Assembly (NCBI GenBank): GCA_033557675.1
Contig: JAWQRM010000088.1
Span: 1 to 31,383, forward strand
DNA from: Coptodactyla brooksi
Lineage: Eukaryota; Arthropoda; Insecta; Coleoptera; Scarabaeidae
Length of the DNA stretch: 31,383 bases
Reading direction: 5' to 3'
The notes under the pieces were generated by a model. It saw nothing but the letters and a program-made list of their open reading frames with translations. It was not told the DNA's origin and made no database searches. Shown in pieces: positions 1-8,384 of this stretch (position 1 is the stretch's first letter; each line of letters begins with the position of its first letter). The position numbers and the translations under genes were made by a program.

Positions 1-103
1 CCACTATAGATGTATTACCGTAATGTGGGCCAACTTTGTGCCACTGTTTGAGGTTTTTTTAAGCACAATTTTCCTTATTTGTGAAGATAACGAGTTAAGA
101 ATT

Positions 104-367
104 TTACCCAGCATAACTAGATATATTGTAATTCTGTGACAAAAAAAATCCTGGTTGCATGGGAAGGAAGAGCGAATTTAAATTCCGAGAGTATTTAACA
201 ATGCAAGTTTCATCAAAATGAGCATTTACAGCAGCTGCTTTTCCATGAGTAATGGGAGCACGTTGGGGATATCTCAAGTTAAACTCCTCAGCAACTTCTC
301 TGCTACTACGAGCATGATCACCAAACAACTGGATTATTTAGATTTTTTCTCTTAAAGTCAATGGCAT
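104..367 (-). pseudogene. Tc1/mariner-superfamily transposase, N-terminal helix-turn-helix fragment
   Basis: Read on the minus strand from an ATG at 367-365, the frame gives MPLTLREKI, an in-frame stop, then IIQLFGDHARSSREVAEEFN and RYPQRAPITHGKAAAVN. This is the pattern of the N-terminal DNA-binding domain (DUF4817-like helix-turn-helix) of insect IS630/Tc1/mariner transposases: a hydrophobic helix, a polar turn, an R-x-AxxF-type helix, then RxPxRxPxxH. In an intact element this domain binds the terminal inverted repeats. The homology fades after about residue 60 and no catalytic domain follows, so only the 5' end of an element survives. The internal stop shows it is dead. The family assignment rests on motif likeness. 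Confidence 0.6.
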
Positions 368-375
368 TTTAATTC

Positions 376-734
376 TGTGATTACCGACTAGAACTTAGAG
401 CAATAAACACAAAGTTTAATCTGACTGACTCTAATACTAGTGCCAAATTGTTACTTTATATGACACTTTTATTATTAAATTAAAAATTAACTTACAAGAC
501 CAAAATAATGAAAAAATTAAAAATGTGTATTTTCTCATGAAACTCGGTATATGGAGTTAAAATAATATTCTAAACAACTTTTTTCTAATATTTCTTTTTT
601 GGATTTCCAACGCGAAGCAATTATATACAGAATCGGCCGTTTGTGTATTCGTAGTAGGTTGATTTTACAGTTCAGAAATAAGCTGAGTATCTTAAAAAAT
701 ATGACCCATCGCCCTATATGCCTGTGCAAGAATT
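376..734. other. AT-rich stretch, nothing recognised
   Basis: The sequence is AT-rich with homopolymer runs. No coding motif, repeat arm or RNA structure was seen. The short open frames on both strands (for example 535-810 minus and 599-850 plus) overlap each other and show no domain. Confidence 0.5.
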
Positions 735-1315
735 CAAATCTGTATTCCATAAAATTGCAAAAATATCGGGGTGTCGACCATGTCAGCATCGTCAGAAGCG
801 ACGGAGACAAAAACAGAAAATTTTCTTGTTGTTCCTACAAGATTGGGTAAATTGCTGTTTTCTGGACGCTTAGGTTTGCATGTGACAGGCACCGTTGCGG
901 TCAGATGTTTGTTTATTGTCATGTTTCCTTGGTGCTTGTGGATTGTCCTGTTTCTTAGATGTTGAATGGAGTGACCGTTTCTGGTTAAAATACAAAACAT
1001 TTTCTTGGGGGACGTTGGGCATCTTCCAGTCTGTTTAGAGAGGATGGTCGTTTTTCTGTTTCAATTGTTTTTCTAATTATTCTGTTGTTTAAGTTACCAT
1101 TTCTTGCAAACATTTTTGTGTTGTTAGAATTAATGGTGTGTCCCGTCATAAGATGTTGTGTCAGTGATGAAGTTGTCTACTTTTAACTGCGTTTTTGTGT
1201 TCATGTATACCGTTATACTGGACAGTATAGTTCCAGGTAACTTCTTCCTATTACCGAATATGAAAAAAAGATGAAACGACGATGTTTTACCAACATTGAG
1301 AAGATGAAAACACAA
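735..1315 (-). mobile_element. Penelope-like element fragment (minus orientation)
   Basis: Two blocks here are shared with 7915-8110. One is at about 840-935 (it contains GTTTGCATGTGACAGGCACC on the plus strand and GTTTGTTTATTGTCATGTTT). The other is at about 1155-1200 (CAGTGATGAAG, then TTTTAACTGCGTTTTTGTG). On the minus strand the first block runs into a degraded hammerhead-ribozyme start at 799-755. The layout matches the segment upstream of the hammerhead in the other PLE copies of this window. The frames 734-1000 minus and 771-965 plus are translations of this repeat, not genes. No reverse transcriptase or endonuclease part is present in this copy. Confidence 0.55.
755..799 (-). ncRNA. 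Hammerhead ribozyme remnant of a PLE (truncated)
   Basis: The minus strand reads GCTT, CTGACGA (core box CUGANGA intact), T, then stem II GCTGAC-ATG-GTC. After that the sequence diverges and the GAAAC and GUC boxes are missing. It aligns with the better copies at 15694-15736 and 25253-25295. It cannot self-cleave as it stands. Confidence 0.5.
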
Positions 1316-1762
1316 TAGCCGAAGGAGCTAACTGCTTTTTTATCAAATAAGTATAAGTACCAAGTACCTCATATGAGTACCAAGGTACAGTCCTGCTAAA
1401 TTACCGTAAAATGAAAAAAAAATTGACCATATTTATCGTTATAATGAGTACCACAAATATCAACCTGAATATCTAAGTTAAGGATAAAATAATCCGCCAG
1501 TGTGGGAGACGTAACTACAGGAATATTAAAATGGGTCCGTAATTCTTTTAAGAATTAATTACTCTAGTCAAGGTCAAATAAACAAGGAATAGAAGATTCT
1601 CTTAGTCGTTTTAGATAACTGTATTCAATAAGACTACTCATTGTCAGTGATATAAGGTAAATAGTTCATACCATTTGGTTAGTATATGGCTAGATCCTCC
1701 AATCTATTGTCTAACAACGGATGTGATGATCAATCTTTTTTCAGACATCGTTGATACTTCCG
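1316..1762. other. Unassigned AT-rich DNA with clustered GTACC words
   Basis: No coding motif was seen. At about 1351-1390 the word GTACC and close variants recur around a perfect 10-bp palindrome, CTCATATGAG. This may be a degraded short repeat. Nothing else was recognised. Confidence 0.3.
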
Positions 1763-2470
1763 TCAGTAAAGTTCGCGAAACAATGGTTCGTACATAACCG
1801 GAAGATACTGATCTACCCGCAGAAACGTAAACGTACACGTAAATGGTAAGTAGTTGCCCGTTGTAAGCCTATCATTACCAGTACTACCAACTAATGACCG
1901 AAACTCACACATCCGAAGTAACAAGTGTAACCGCACCGTCGTTCTCGGACAGCAGGAGGAGGAGTGCGGACCAGAATATTTTATGTCCCCGCGGACTATA
2001 ATTAGTGGCCAATAAATAACGGCGTCAGATGGAGGCGAATGAATCAACGTGGAATAGAACTCACACCGGATCGGAAAGGGATAAGTCAATGTCGCGGATG
2101 ACAGACTGTTAATGTTGATGTCCGGCCCACCGGTACCTCCTCGGTTATTATTGCCCTGCCCGGCAATTATAAATACCAAATAAATTAAAACCGCCAGGAT
2201 AACGAATGGTCTATCGAGATACGTCACCCGGCCTGGCCCAATCAATGAGCCATATTCCTGCGCCACGCCAAGTCCTCCGGCCGACTGCAGACCATCGGCG
2301 ATGCCGATGCGATGCCACTCTTTATATTTATGACGCGCCGGCCATAACTCACCTATTTGAAGATTTGCCGCTCTCCCGCTGCACTCTTACAACGTCAGAC
2401 CGAACCGACGAATTATAACCCCTTGGCGTGTCAGCCCGGTCGCTCACACGTAGCTATTACTGACTTTGAC
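1763..2470. other. GC-richer, apparently unique island; unrecognised 167-codon open frame on minus strand (1763-2266)
   Basis: Base composition changes sharply from the AT-rich flanks: CG and GGCC words are frequent, and AATTA/TTATT words are scattered among them. The minus strand is open from 2266 to 1763 (167 codons). Its translation starts MAQEYGSLIGPGRVTYLDRP, followed by one hydrophobic, membrane-like segment (FVILAVLIYLVFIIAG, about residues 22-37). It matches no family I recognise, and open frames of this length can arise by chance in GC-richer DNA. The island could instead be conserved noncoding DNA. I favour noncoding, with low confidence. Confidence 0.3.
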
Positions 2471-2866
2471 TACATCAAGACGGATACCAACAAATTAATT
2501 AGTTGCGTGATAGCGTCTATATAAAATTATATAATATTCCTGTGATGTATTACATCTTATTGGCAAAAATTAATGGTTTTCAAGATATTGAGTCTGCACA
2601 GAACTGATTGGGTACTATAAATTGTTGTTTCTAGATATTATTTCAATTCGTATGTTCCACTGGAAAATGTTATTCTCTAAAACATCAATCCACTTATCTT
2701 CTAATGTCTTCTAATAAATATTTAGAATGCTCATACGTTTTCTTCCTTGCTTCGTCTTACACATTATGTGTTCGATGTTCGACATTCTATGATTTTTTCG
2801 TGCTCGTCGATCAGGTATTCTAAATATTTGTCTATATAAAGACAGAAAGGAGATAAATATATTTAA
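2471..2866. other. AT-rich DNA, nothing recognised
   Basis: No conserved frame, repeat arm or structure was identified. The sequence ends at the TATA that borders the inverted-repeat element starting at 2867. Confidence 0.5.
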
Positions 2867-2868
2867 TA

Positions 2869-3020
2869 TACTGTATGGCGGTAAGCGACTAGCCCCTTAG
2901 AGAATTAGGGCAGTGAGCGGAAGTGAGGCGGACTGGGTCTAGTTAGAGAGCGCAACGTACCTCGAGAGGTTGAAAGAGTGGGGATAACGAACAAGAGATA
3001 CTGCGCTCCGTTCAGTTCGG
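2869..3020 (+). repeat. Left terminal inverted repeat
   Basis: Pairs with 4070-4223. The outer 60 bp match best; the inner half has diverged by indels. It contains GACTAGCCCCTTAGAGAATT, matching reverse-complemented GACTAGCCCCTCAGGGAATT on the right. Confidence 0.75.
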
Positions 3021-3368
3021 GAGTGAGCGAGACAATGCACTGTAACACATTTTTGGATAAACTAGAAAACATTCTTAACATAAAAAGTATTCTGTGAAAT
3101 AAGACAAATATTATCAAGCATCAAAAGCAAATGAAGGATCATTTAAAATTAAATGAAATGCTCAAAACTACCCCCTTCTGCAAATAATCAATACCGCGAC
3201 CTTACCTAATCCCAATCAGGAGAATCAGGAGGTAAATCACAAGATCTTGCAGGCCATACTATGTCACCATATTCCGCAATTAAACAATTTGGGAAAGTAG
3301 TGCGTAAATAAGTTTGCGGAATACGACTATTATGAGCACGATAACCATCTTGCTGAAACTAAACATTC

Positions 3369-3960
3369 TCAAACTGAATCGCCGGTCTTAACTTGGTTTC
3401 GTAGCAAATCAAGAAAAGTTTGTGCATTTACATTGCCATCAAGGAAGAAAGGACCAACGGTATTATTTTCCAAAATATCAGCCCAAACAGCTAATTTTTG
3501 TAGATACCGGATACGCGCAGCGTAAGCCAAGTGGGGGTATTCTTTATACCATGCACGGGGTACAGAAAGATTGTGTCGACCATGAATTGGGTAAGGGGAT
3601 TCACCAGTAGAAACATCATTAGAAAGAAAATTTGGACCACTATTAGCACGTTCCATGACAGTTTCACAAAAAATAGACGGATTAGACGCATCATTTTCGA
3701 AAATTTAGCTGGATTTTTGTAATTTGGAGGAATGATACCCATTTCAGTGCAAAACACTCTCTACCGCACTGTGATTGTCCTCGCTAGTTTCATTCGGGGT
3801 CCGCTCTTCTGGTGGTGGATTCTTATGCAATCGAGGACTAACACCCAAAAATTTAAAAATTATGAAGAATGCGTCTAACACTTCGAGACGAAAGAACTAC
3901 CCTATCTTCGAATAAAACGATAAATGTAGCAATGGGACAATTTGCGCCTTTTCTTCTATA
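3369..3960 (-). pseudogene. Tc1/mariner-superfamily DDE transposase, broken
   Basis: The best-preserved part (3656-3369, minus) reads FLSNDVSTGESP, then a W-x-EYPHLAYAARIRYLQK region, then LAVWADILENNTVGPFFLDG and NVNAQTFLDLLRNQV. This is the block around the first two catalytic acidic residues of insect IS630/Tc1/mariner transposases (family pattern: TDE..., NP H, VWAGI..., GPFF.DG). The TDE-like motif has become STGES, so the first catalytic Asp is lost. Downstream in shifted frames (3360-3180) the pieces QQDGYRAHNSR and ARSCDLPPDSP are visible, corresponding to the QQDGAPAH and RSPDL boxes. Upstream, a likely start MDYFAIEEKAQIVPLL lies at about 3974. At least three frame changes and stops make it non-functional. 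Confidence 0.7.
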
Positions 3961-4069
3961 GCAAAATAATCCATTCTGTAGAAAAAAAATCGAGTGTTAA
4001 CGAGAGAATAACATAGCGAACCTATAAAACGTCGACAACTGCAAAGTCACTGTGATTACATCACATTGG

Positions 4070-4223
4070 GGCGCGACTTACCGTTCGCTCTCTCCACTCT
4101 TTCAACTTCTCTTGTTATGTTGCTCTCTCTCGCTTGCTTTCGAAGCGAACGAGGCCCAGTCCGTCTCACTTCTGCTCATTGCCCTAATTCCCTGAGGGGC
4201 TAGTCGCTTGCCGCCATACGGTA
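4070..4223 (-). repeat. Right terminal inverted repeat
   Basis: Inverted partner of 2869-3020. Its outer end, GCCGCCATACGGTATA, directly abuts CAGGGTGTCC, the terminus of the neighbouring element. Confidence 0.75.
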
Positions 4224-4225
4224 TA

Positions 4226-4697
4226 CAGGGTGTCCTACGATTTTTATCACAGCAGATATATCCGTTATTTCGAAAGATAGAAATGTTCGGTAAACGGGGT
4301 TGTGGATGGGGTGTTGTACAGGACTTCTGATTCCACCCTCAAAACTATTTCACCCTCTACAACCCCTAAGAAACAACTAACTTCAAGATTTTAAATCGCA
4401 GTATCTCATTTTTTTACCTCTGCAGAATTCCCACTTCAAACAATATTATAATTGTTGTTTGAAGAGTGCTCCATCAGATTCCCTGCAAGCATTAAAGCGC
4501 CGTAACAGTTCTCTCGTGCAAGTGGCGGTGATCATTGCTGGTGTGACTATCCTATATGCGTCCCGGATTCTGTTCTGCAACTCCTGCAAATCCGTAGAAG
4601 GAGTCCTATACACAATTTCTTTCATATGACCCCACAGAAGAAAATTCAAAGGTGTCAAAGGCTTATTTTTAAAATATTCGGACCGGCTCGTTGTCAA
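4226..4697 (-). pseudogene. Tc1/mariner-superfamily transposase, C-terminal fragment with its terminus CAGGGTGTCC
   Basis: The minus-strand frame 4697-4446 reads LTPLNFLLWGHMKEIVY, then PSTDLQELQNRI, then TRELLRRFNACRESDGALF. This is the C-terminal end of the same broad transposase group (pattern DLTPLDFFLWG, then a basic helix with RRCNxCxxxxGxxFE). The last catalytic acid, in the PLDF box, is Asn here. The sequence stops being coding near 4440, and about 210 bp further on lies CAGGGTGTCC, a typical element end for this group. Sequence 5' of residue ~10 is absent, so this is a 5'-truncated copy. Its terminus directly touches the right end of the element at 2867-4225. Confidence 0.7.
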
Positions 4698-4799
4698 TGT
4701 CGAACATCTGTTTTGTAATGTCTTTTGTCCCTAGATTTTAGTTTATTATTTAGTAATTTTTTTTATATTATGATATGTTATTACATATTCTTTAAAATC

Positions 4800-5240
4800 T
4801 TGTAGGTCACTAATGATGCTCCCAGTGGAGGCAAAACGTGTGTAGAAAATATATTTTAACTAAAATATAGTTATTTACGCAAGAAAAAGAGGTTTTTAAT
4901 TAATTTATATTTCACCACTACTTGCAAGATGGATTCATTTGATATGTTATTTTACTGCGATTGCATTATGCATTTATTTCTCGCAATATATGAACTTGTT
5001 TCCTTTGGATTATTGGTCTTTCTTTGTTTCCATCCCGTATTTCGAATTTTAGTAATTCGATAGAACTTCACAAGTAGATTTTTTAGAAAATTCGTGGCAC
5101 CCTAGATAGTTAATTACCCATCTGTGAATTGAACCCTCCCTTCTTCACTGTAGTGAGCAGCCAGGAAAATTCTACTGACGTTCACTTTTGGAAGATTAGA
5201 TTTGAAAATAAGTTGGTTGATATACATATGACTTTATGCA
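4800..5240 (+). mobile_element. Penelope-like element terminal fragment
   Basis: It begins with a degraded hammerhead (4806-4846). It then contains a block (about 5040-5215: TTTAGAAAATTCGTGGCACC, GAACCCTCCC, CACTTTTGGAAGATTAGAT) shared in the same orientation with 6200-6345. Two copies of one segment at different sites, one led by a hammerhead, indicate PLE terminal or untranslated sequence. No reverse transcriptase remains. Confidence 0.5.
4806..4846 (+). ncRNA. Hammerhead-like remnant, second PLE family
   Basis: Reads CTAATGA (core CUGAUGA with G5 changed to A), an extra T, a GCTCC/GGAGGC stem II with one bulge, AAAAC (from GAAAC), GTGT, GTA. The order and spacing of the boxes fit a PLE-type minimal hammerhead with a 2-bp stem III. 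Core mutations should block cleavage. Confidence 0.4.
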
Positions 5241-5268
5241 GTCGTTGTATGACACTACCGGGTGCCAC

Positions 5269-5355
5269 CAACTCCTCAAGGTGCCAAAAACACCTTAGCA
5301 TGTGACGGAAAGATGCGTGCTAAGGTGTTTTTGTGGTATCTTACTTTTTGAGTTG
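5269..5355. repeat. Long imperfect hairpin, pre-miRNA-like in size
   Basis: A 15-bp perfect stem (5286-5300 with 5318-5332; left arm AAAAACACCTTAGCA) has a 17-nt loop. After a 2-nt bulge (5333-5334) it is extended by 8 more pairs, two of them G-U (5278-5285 with 5335-5342). An outer 6-bp CAACTC/GAGTTG stem (5269-5274 with 5350-5355) closes it across an internal loop. The arms show further inverted similarity outwards (GGTG... / ...GACC). It could be a miRNA precursor or a small foldback transposon; the sequence does not distinguish them. Confidence 0.6.
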
Positions 5356-5850
5356 TGAGTGACCTTACTATACGTCCGGGATTACCGCCGACAGTCCAAG
5401 ACTCGATACTGTCTTCGGAGGAGCGTCCGGGTTTCTACACTGTGTTCGGGGAAGCGCCTGGGATTAATAAATGTCTAGAATTTCGGATGGGTTCGGTGTT
5501 AAAGTTTAAATTAAGTCTAACGACGTTTAAGTGTTACAAGTTACAAAAACAATGAATAGAATAAATATTCTACAATGTATGTCAAACATATTTAGAGTAA
5601 GTTGAGTTTAAGTTAGGTTTTGCTTGTTTAGACAACGTAAATAGACAACAAAGGACAGCAATGAAGTTTTTGAGAAGTTGATGTATTCAATGCAGATAAA
5701 ACTATTTTAATAAGAATAGTTTTATGAGCCCCCCTCTCAAAAAAGCGACCCTGTTAAGTAGTCAAGACTCACGTGCGTGTTTTTACTTATCTCTGCTTTC
5801 AAAAGTTGTGGATTTTGAGATCTTTAGCTTAGTAACAAAGTTAAACAATC
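5356..5850. other. Unassigned; one short perfect palindrome
   Basis: No coding motif was recognised; the open frame 5355-5555 (plus) matches nothing I know. A perfect 11-bp inverted repeat, ATAAAACTATT / AATAGTTTTAT, lies at 5696-5706 and 5715-5725 with an 8-nt loop. Confidence 0.35.
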
Positions 5851-5857
5851 CTACCAC

Positions 5858-5940
5858 TATACTAAAACCGAAAACTTTATTTGCTTGCCGCGCATGTCTC
5901 CAACCATATCAGTATCATTGGAAGCGACAAAGACTTCAAG
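5858..5940 (-). mobile_element. PLE fragment with decayed hammerhead (5883-5925)
   Basis: The minus strand reads GCTTC, CAATGAT (from CUGAUGA), ACTGAT-ATG-GTTGGA stem II, GACATGCGCGGC (from GAAACGTGCGTC), AAGC, then AATAAAGTTTTCGGTTTT. Stem I (GCTT/AAGC) is still complementary and the downstream tract matches 15649-15697. The boxes are mutated in several places. Confidence 0.55.
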
Positions 5941-5979
5941 ACTGCTCTACATTCTATTTCTATACTAAAAGGTGGCAAG

Positions 5980-6370
5980 CAGATGTTGCCCTATAGTCTA
6001 ACGCCGCCAATAGAAGCCAGTTGTAGCGGTTTGTTTTACTTCTAGTTTCGTTTATTGTCGATAATGCAGTATTTTGCTTATTTGTGTTTCGCTAGTGGCC
6101 AACAGAAGGCAATTTTTTTTGTAAAACCGCAATTTTTCCGGATTTGGTCCCATCTTGCATTTCGACTTTTGAAAAATTGGCAGAAGTTCATGGGTAGGTT
6201 TTTCAGAAATTTCGTGGCACCCTCATATATCATTCCCTCTTTCATTTGTTTATCGAACCCTCCCTTCCCCACTTCAGCGAAGCGGTCTAGAAGGTTCTAA
6301 TGAAGTTTACATTTGGAAGATTAGATTAGGAAGTAGGTTGTTGTTTGAATTTTGGCGCGTTGCACAATAA
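5980..6370 (+). repeat. PLE-derived repeat, second copy of the 5040-5215 block
   Basis: At 6200-6345 it shares TTTCAGAAATTTCGTGGCACC, GAACCCTCCC and a tract ending TTTGGAAGATTAGATTAGG with 5080-5210. The minus-strand open frame 6078-6272 lies wholly inside this repeat and is not treated as a gene. Confidence 0.5.
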
Positions 6371-6381
6371 GGTGCATTGCA

Positions 6382-6991
6382 TTAGGCTAAACAGTATTGT
6401 CCTCCTATCTTAATTAATTGTGTTTTTTTTTTGCATTTAATGCTTTCTAAACTTACAAATGCATCCAAGAATCTAATGTTGGATGCATTTTTAGATGATC
6501 TCACGTTTTCTACACTGATTACTTTCCCCATGCAACTACTCTCGGCCCGATTTCTAGGATAACAACGCTGGTTCTCTAACCTTCGCAAATTACAACCCGC
6601 GCAACTACCCTGGATTCAACTTTATCTAATCGAATAAGCTATATGAAGGGTTGAACGGGATTTTCCCTCTGTTTTTATTAAGTCTAGTCTTATTTCATAA
6701 TTTCTAAACTTTCAAATGCAGCCAAGAATGCTGTTGGATACGTTTCTAAGTATTTCTACGTTATCTATGTTGATTATTGGCATGGTCACTTTTAAAGCCA
6801 TGTTCGGGTATACTAGATTTCGTCGTATGACCATAGTTTAGCTGAGCTATGTACTCTTTAAATCTTGTTTGTAGAAACGTTCTAGTTCGTCCAACATACT
6901 TTTTATCATAATTACTACAGCTTATTTGATATATTCCACTTTTTTCCGACACGTTGATTTTATTTCTTTGATTCCTTAACAATGTTTTCAA
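6382..6991 (-). pseudogene. Penelope-like element GIY-YIG endonuclease fragment plus duplicated 3' segment
   Basis: The minus-strand frame 6991-6761 reads SGIYQISCSNYDKKYVGRTR and then LQTRFKEYIAQLNYG, with a later EHGFKSDH. This is the GIY-YIG nuclease of PLEs: the GIY motif, a spaced Cys, KYVG in place of YIG, a conserved Arg in RT-x-R, and a His-rich end. In live PLEs it nicks DNA for target-primed reverse transcription. The reverse transcriptase that should precede it is absent; a LINE remnant lies there instead. The stretch after the nuclease (6680-6780) is present a second time at 6440-6545 in the same orientation, each time coding a LDAF or LGCIESLE-type segment, so two PLE 3' ends lie in tandem. 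Both are interrupted by stops. Confidence 0.7.
6457..6490. repeat. Perfect 10-bp inverted repeat in PLE 3' segment
   Basis: AAATGCATCC (6457-6466) and GGATGCATTT (6481-6490) enclose a 14-nt loop. The related copy around 6714-6752 keeps a weaker version of the same hairpin. Confidence 0.5.
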
Positions 6992-7002
6992 TGTATTCTA
7001 GG

Positions 7003-7039
7003 ACCGAAAAACTAACCTTGTTTTACCGAAAAACTAACC
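7003..7039. repeat. 15-bp direct repeat at LINE/PLE junction
   Basis: ACCGAAAAACTAACC occurs at 7003-7017 and again at 7025-7039, seven bases apart, exactly where the LINE remnant meets the PLE remnant. It may be a target-site duplication or a microhomology join. Confidence 0.6.
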
Positions 7040-7835
7040 CTACACAGTCAAAAAGTGTAAACTTTTCACATTTTTTGACTGTATAATGAACACGATCTTT
7101 GCAAGCAAATTTCTTATCAATTACAATGCATATTTTATAGCACTTCGGACGGGAAGGTTTTGAATTACCTAACGTTACACCGGCAGATGGGAGATTTTGG
7201 AGCCTTGAAAAGTGCACTACCGCAGATTTGTTAATTGCCCAGTCCATGCTATTATCATTAATCCATATACTTTCAACTATTCTCGAAAATTGAAAAATTT
7301 TGTTATAATTTCATTGCTTGACGTTATACAAATATAATCTGTGCAATTTGTGCAAAACCCTTTAAATGTCCGTAAAAGGTTAAAAAGATCGTTTGAGTAA
7401 AGAACAAAAAGAATGGGATTATAAATCGAAACCTGATGAATTTCCAAATAATGGGACTAACCACTCCGTTGCAATAATTATTAGTCATAACTTTCCGAAT
7501 AGGCATATATAATGCAACGTTTCAAATCGGGAATCCTGCTGCTAATTCCCCAAATCTCATTTAATATTGGTACTATACACAGCTGTGCCTAATATGGCAA
7601 ATGAGCTAACAGATTGTAACTTATGCTATCAATACCTGGAGCACTGGATTTTCGATGTTGACATGATATAAGGGGGCTCACTAGGAGACAATTCCGAAGC
7701 TTTGTTATGAAACTCAAGGACTTGTAGTTGCGTACCATCAGCAATAATACAGTACCTTTGTACAATTTGTCCAGTAATACAGTACTTTTGTCCGCTGAAC
7801 TTTGAAGACACTGTCTAATACTGAACAACATTCTA
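7020..7835 (-). pseudogene. Non-LTR retrotransposon (LINE) reverse transcriptase, broken
   Basis: On the minus strand, 7680-7590 gives KSSAPGIDSISYNLLAHLPY, the SPGxDGISY motif of LINE reverse transcriptases, followed by ILNEIWGISSRIPDLKR (pattern ...N.IW..G.IP..WK). Around 7490-7290 the pieces GVVSPIIWKF (QGSVLSPxLW box), LYSNDLF and AQIAQIIFV (degraded YADD region) appear in changing frames. 7247-7060 gives NKSAVVHFSRLQNLP and a segment ending FACKDRVHYTVKKCEK (pattern SKxVVFSR... YLGxxxDxKLxWxxHI). These motifs are in the right order over about 800 bp, so it is one decayed copy, probably of an I/Jockey/CR1-like clade. The catalytic aspartates are lost. Confidence 0.7.
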
Positions 7836-7914
7836 CCATCGATGCGGGTATTCCAACCTTTTCAAAATGTCTGAAAAGCACTTCTGGATTTAAAACACAG
7901 TTTACTTGTCCTTT

Positions 7915-8110
7915 CTAGGTTGCTGGTAAACTGTTCTTGTCTGGAAGCTTCGGTTTGCATGTTACGGGCACTATTGTAGTGAGAAGTTTGTTTATTGTCA
8001 TGTTTTCTTGACGTTGTATCCTATGTATAAGAACATATTATGTTAGTGATGGAGTATTTGTTTTAACTGCGTTTTTGTGATAATCCTTTCGAACATTTAC
8101 CTCACCGATT
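7915..8110 (-). mobile_element. Penelope-like element fragment (same segment as 840-1200)
   Basis: It shares GGTTTGCATGTTACGGGCAC, AGTTTGTTTATTGTCATGTT, and TTTTAACTGCGTTTTTGTG with 840-1200 in the same orientation. This is the segment just upstream of the hammerhead in minus-strand PLE copies. No protein-coding part is present. Confidence 0.55.
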
Positions 8111-8384
8111 TTCCTTCTTGTAGGAAATATAGTTATGTTATTTTTTTAAGGATTCTACTTACTTTATCTGTGGTGCCATTTATATATATATATATATATA
8201 TATACAATACCAAAAAAGCAATTAAGCCATATTGTTTTGAACATTTCGGTGATGCTCGAAAATGAAATCATCCTGTATTGCCGTATTGTTGCCATTTTGT
8301 AGCATTTTTAATGTTGCATCCGATGGCATATTTCATTTCCCGCTAAGTTTTTTGAATGGTACTTTTCATTTATCTTACGGAATA
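8111..8384. other. Unassigned AT-rich DNA around the TA microsatellite
   Basis: It may continue the PLE segment upstream, but no second copy was found to prove it. Nothing else was recognised. Confidence 0.35.
8178..8204. repeat. (TA)n microsatellite
   Basis: About twelve TA units in a row, slightly impure at the edges. Confidence 0.9.

Larger units (their letters stand above)
2867..4225 (-). mobile_element. Tc1/mariner-superfamily element with long (~150 bp) terminal inverted repeats
   Basis: Both ends carry the same sequence in inverted orientation. The left end starts TATACTGTATGGCGG and the right end, reverse-complemented, starts TATACCGTATGGCGG. Each is followed by AAGCGACTAGCCCC and a long purine-rich arm containing GTTGAAAGAGTGG. 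The arms run about 150 bp with scattered differences and indels. TA borders both ends, as expected for this superfamily. Between the arms lies a broken transposase on the minus strand (3369-3960). Total length is about 1.36 kb, normal for a full-length Tc1/mariner element. It is therefore structurally complete but mutationally dead. Confidence 0.75.

Noticed and set aside
771..965. Open frame starting MSTMSASSEATETKTE on the plus strand
   Set aside because: Antisense translation of the PLE repeat; the same repeat recurs without the frame at 7915-8010.
5285..5333. Hairpin followed by T-run, resembling a bacterial terminator
   Set aside because: The window is clearly eukaryotic, the T-run lies inside the stem, and the flanking inverted similarity extends well beyond a terminator.
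5278..5333. Mutually exclusive hairpins (AAGGTG can pair with CACCTT), like a riboswitch
   Set aside because: This follows automatically from the palindrome sequence; there is no gene downstream to regulate.
6078..6272. 64-codon minus-strand frame rich in Lys and Phe
   Set aside because: Lies inside a PLE-derived repeat whose second copy (5040-5215) does not keep the frame.
7746..7787. Direct repeat AATACAGTAC(C/T)TTTGT, twice
   Set aside because: A short local duplication inside the decayed LINE; no sign of function.
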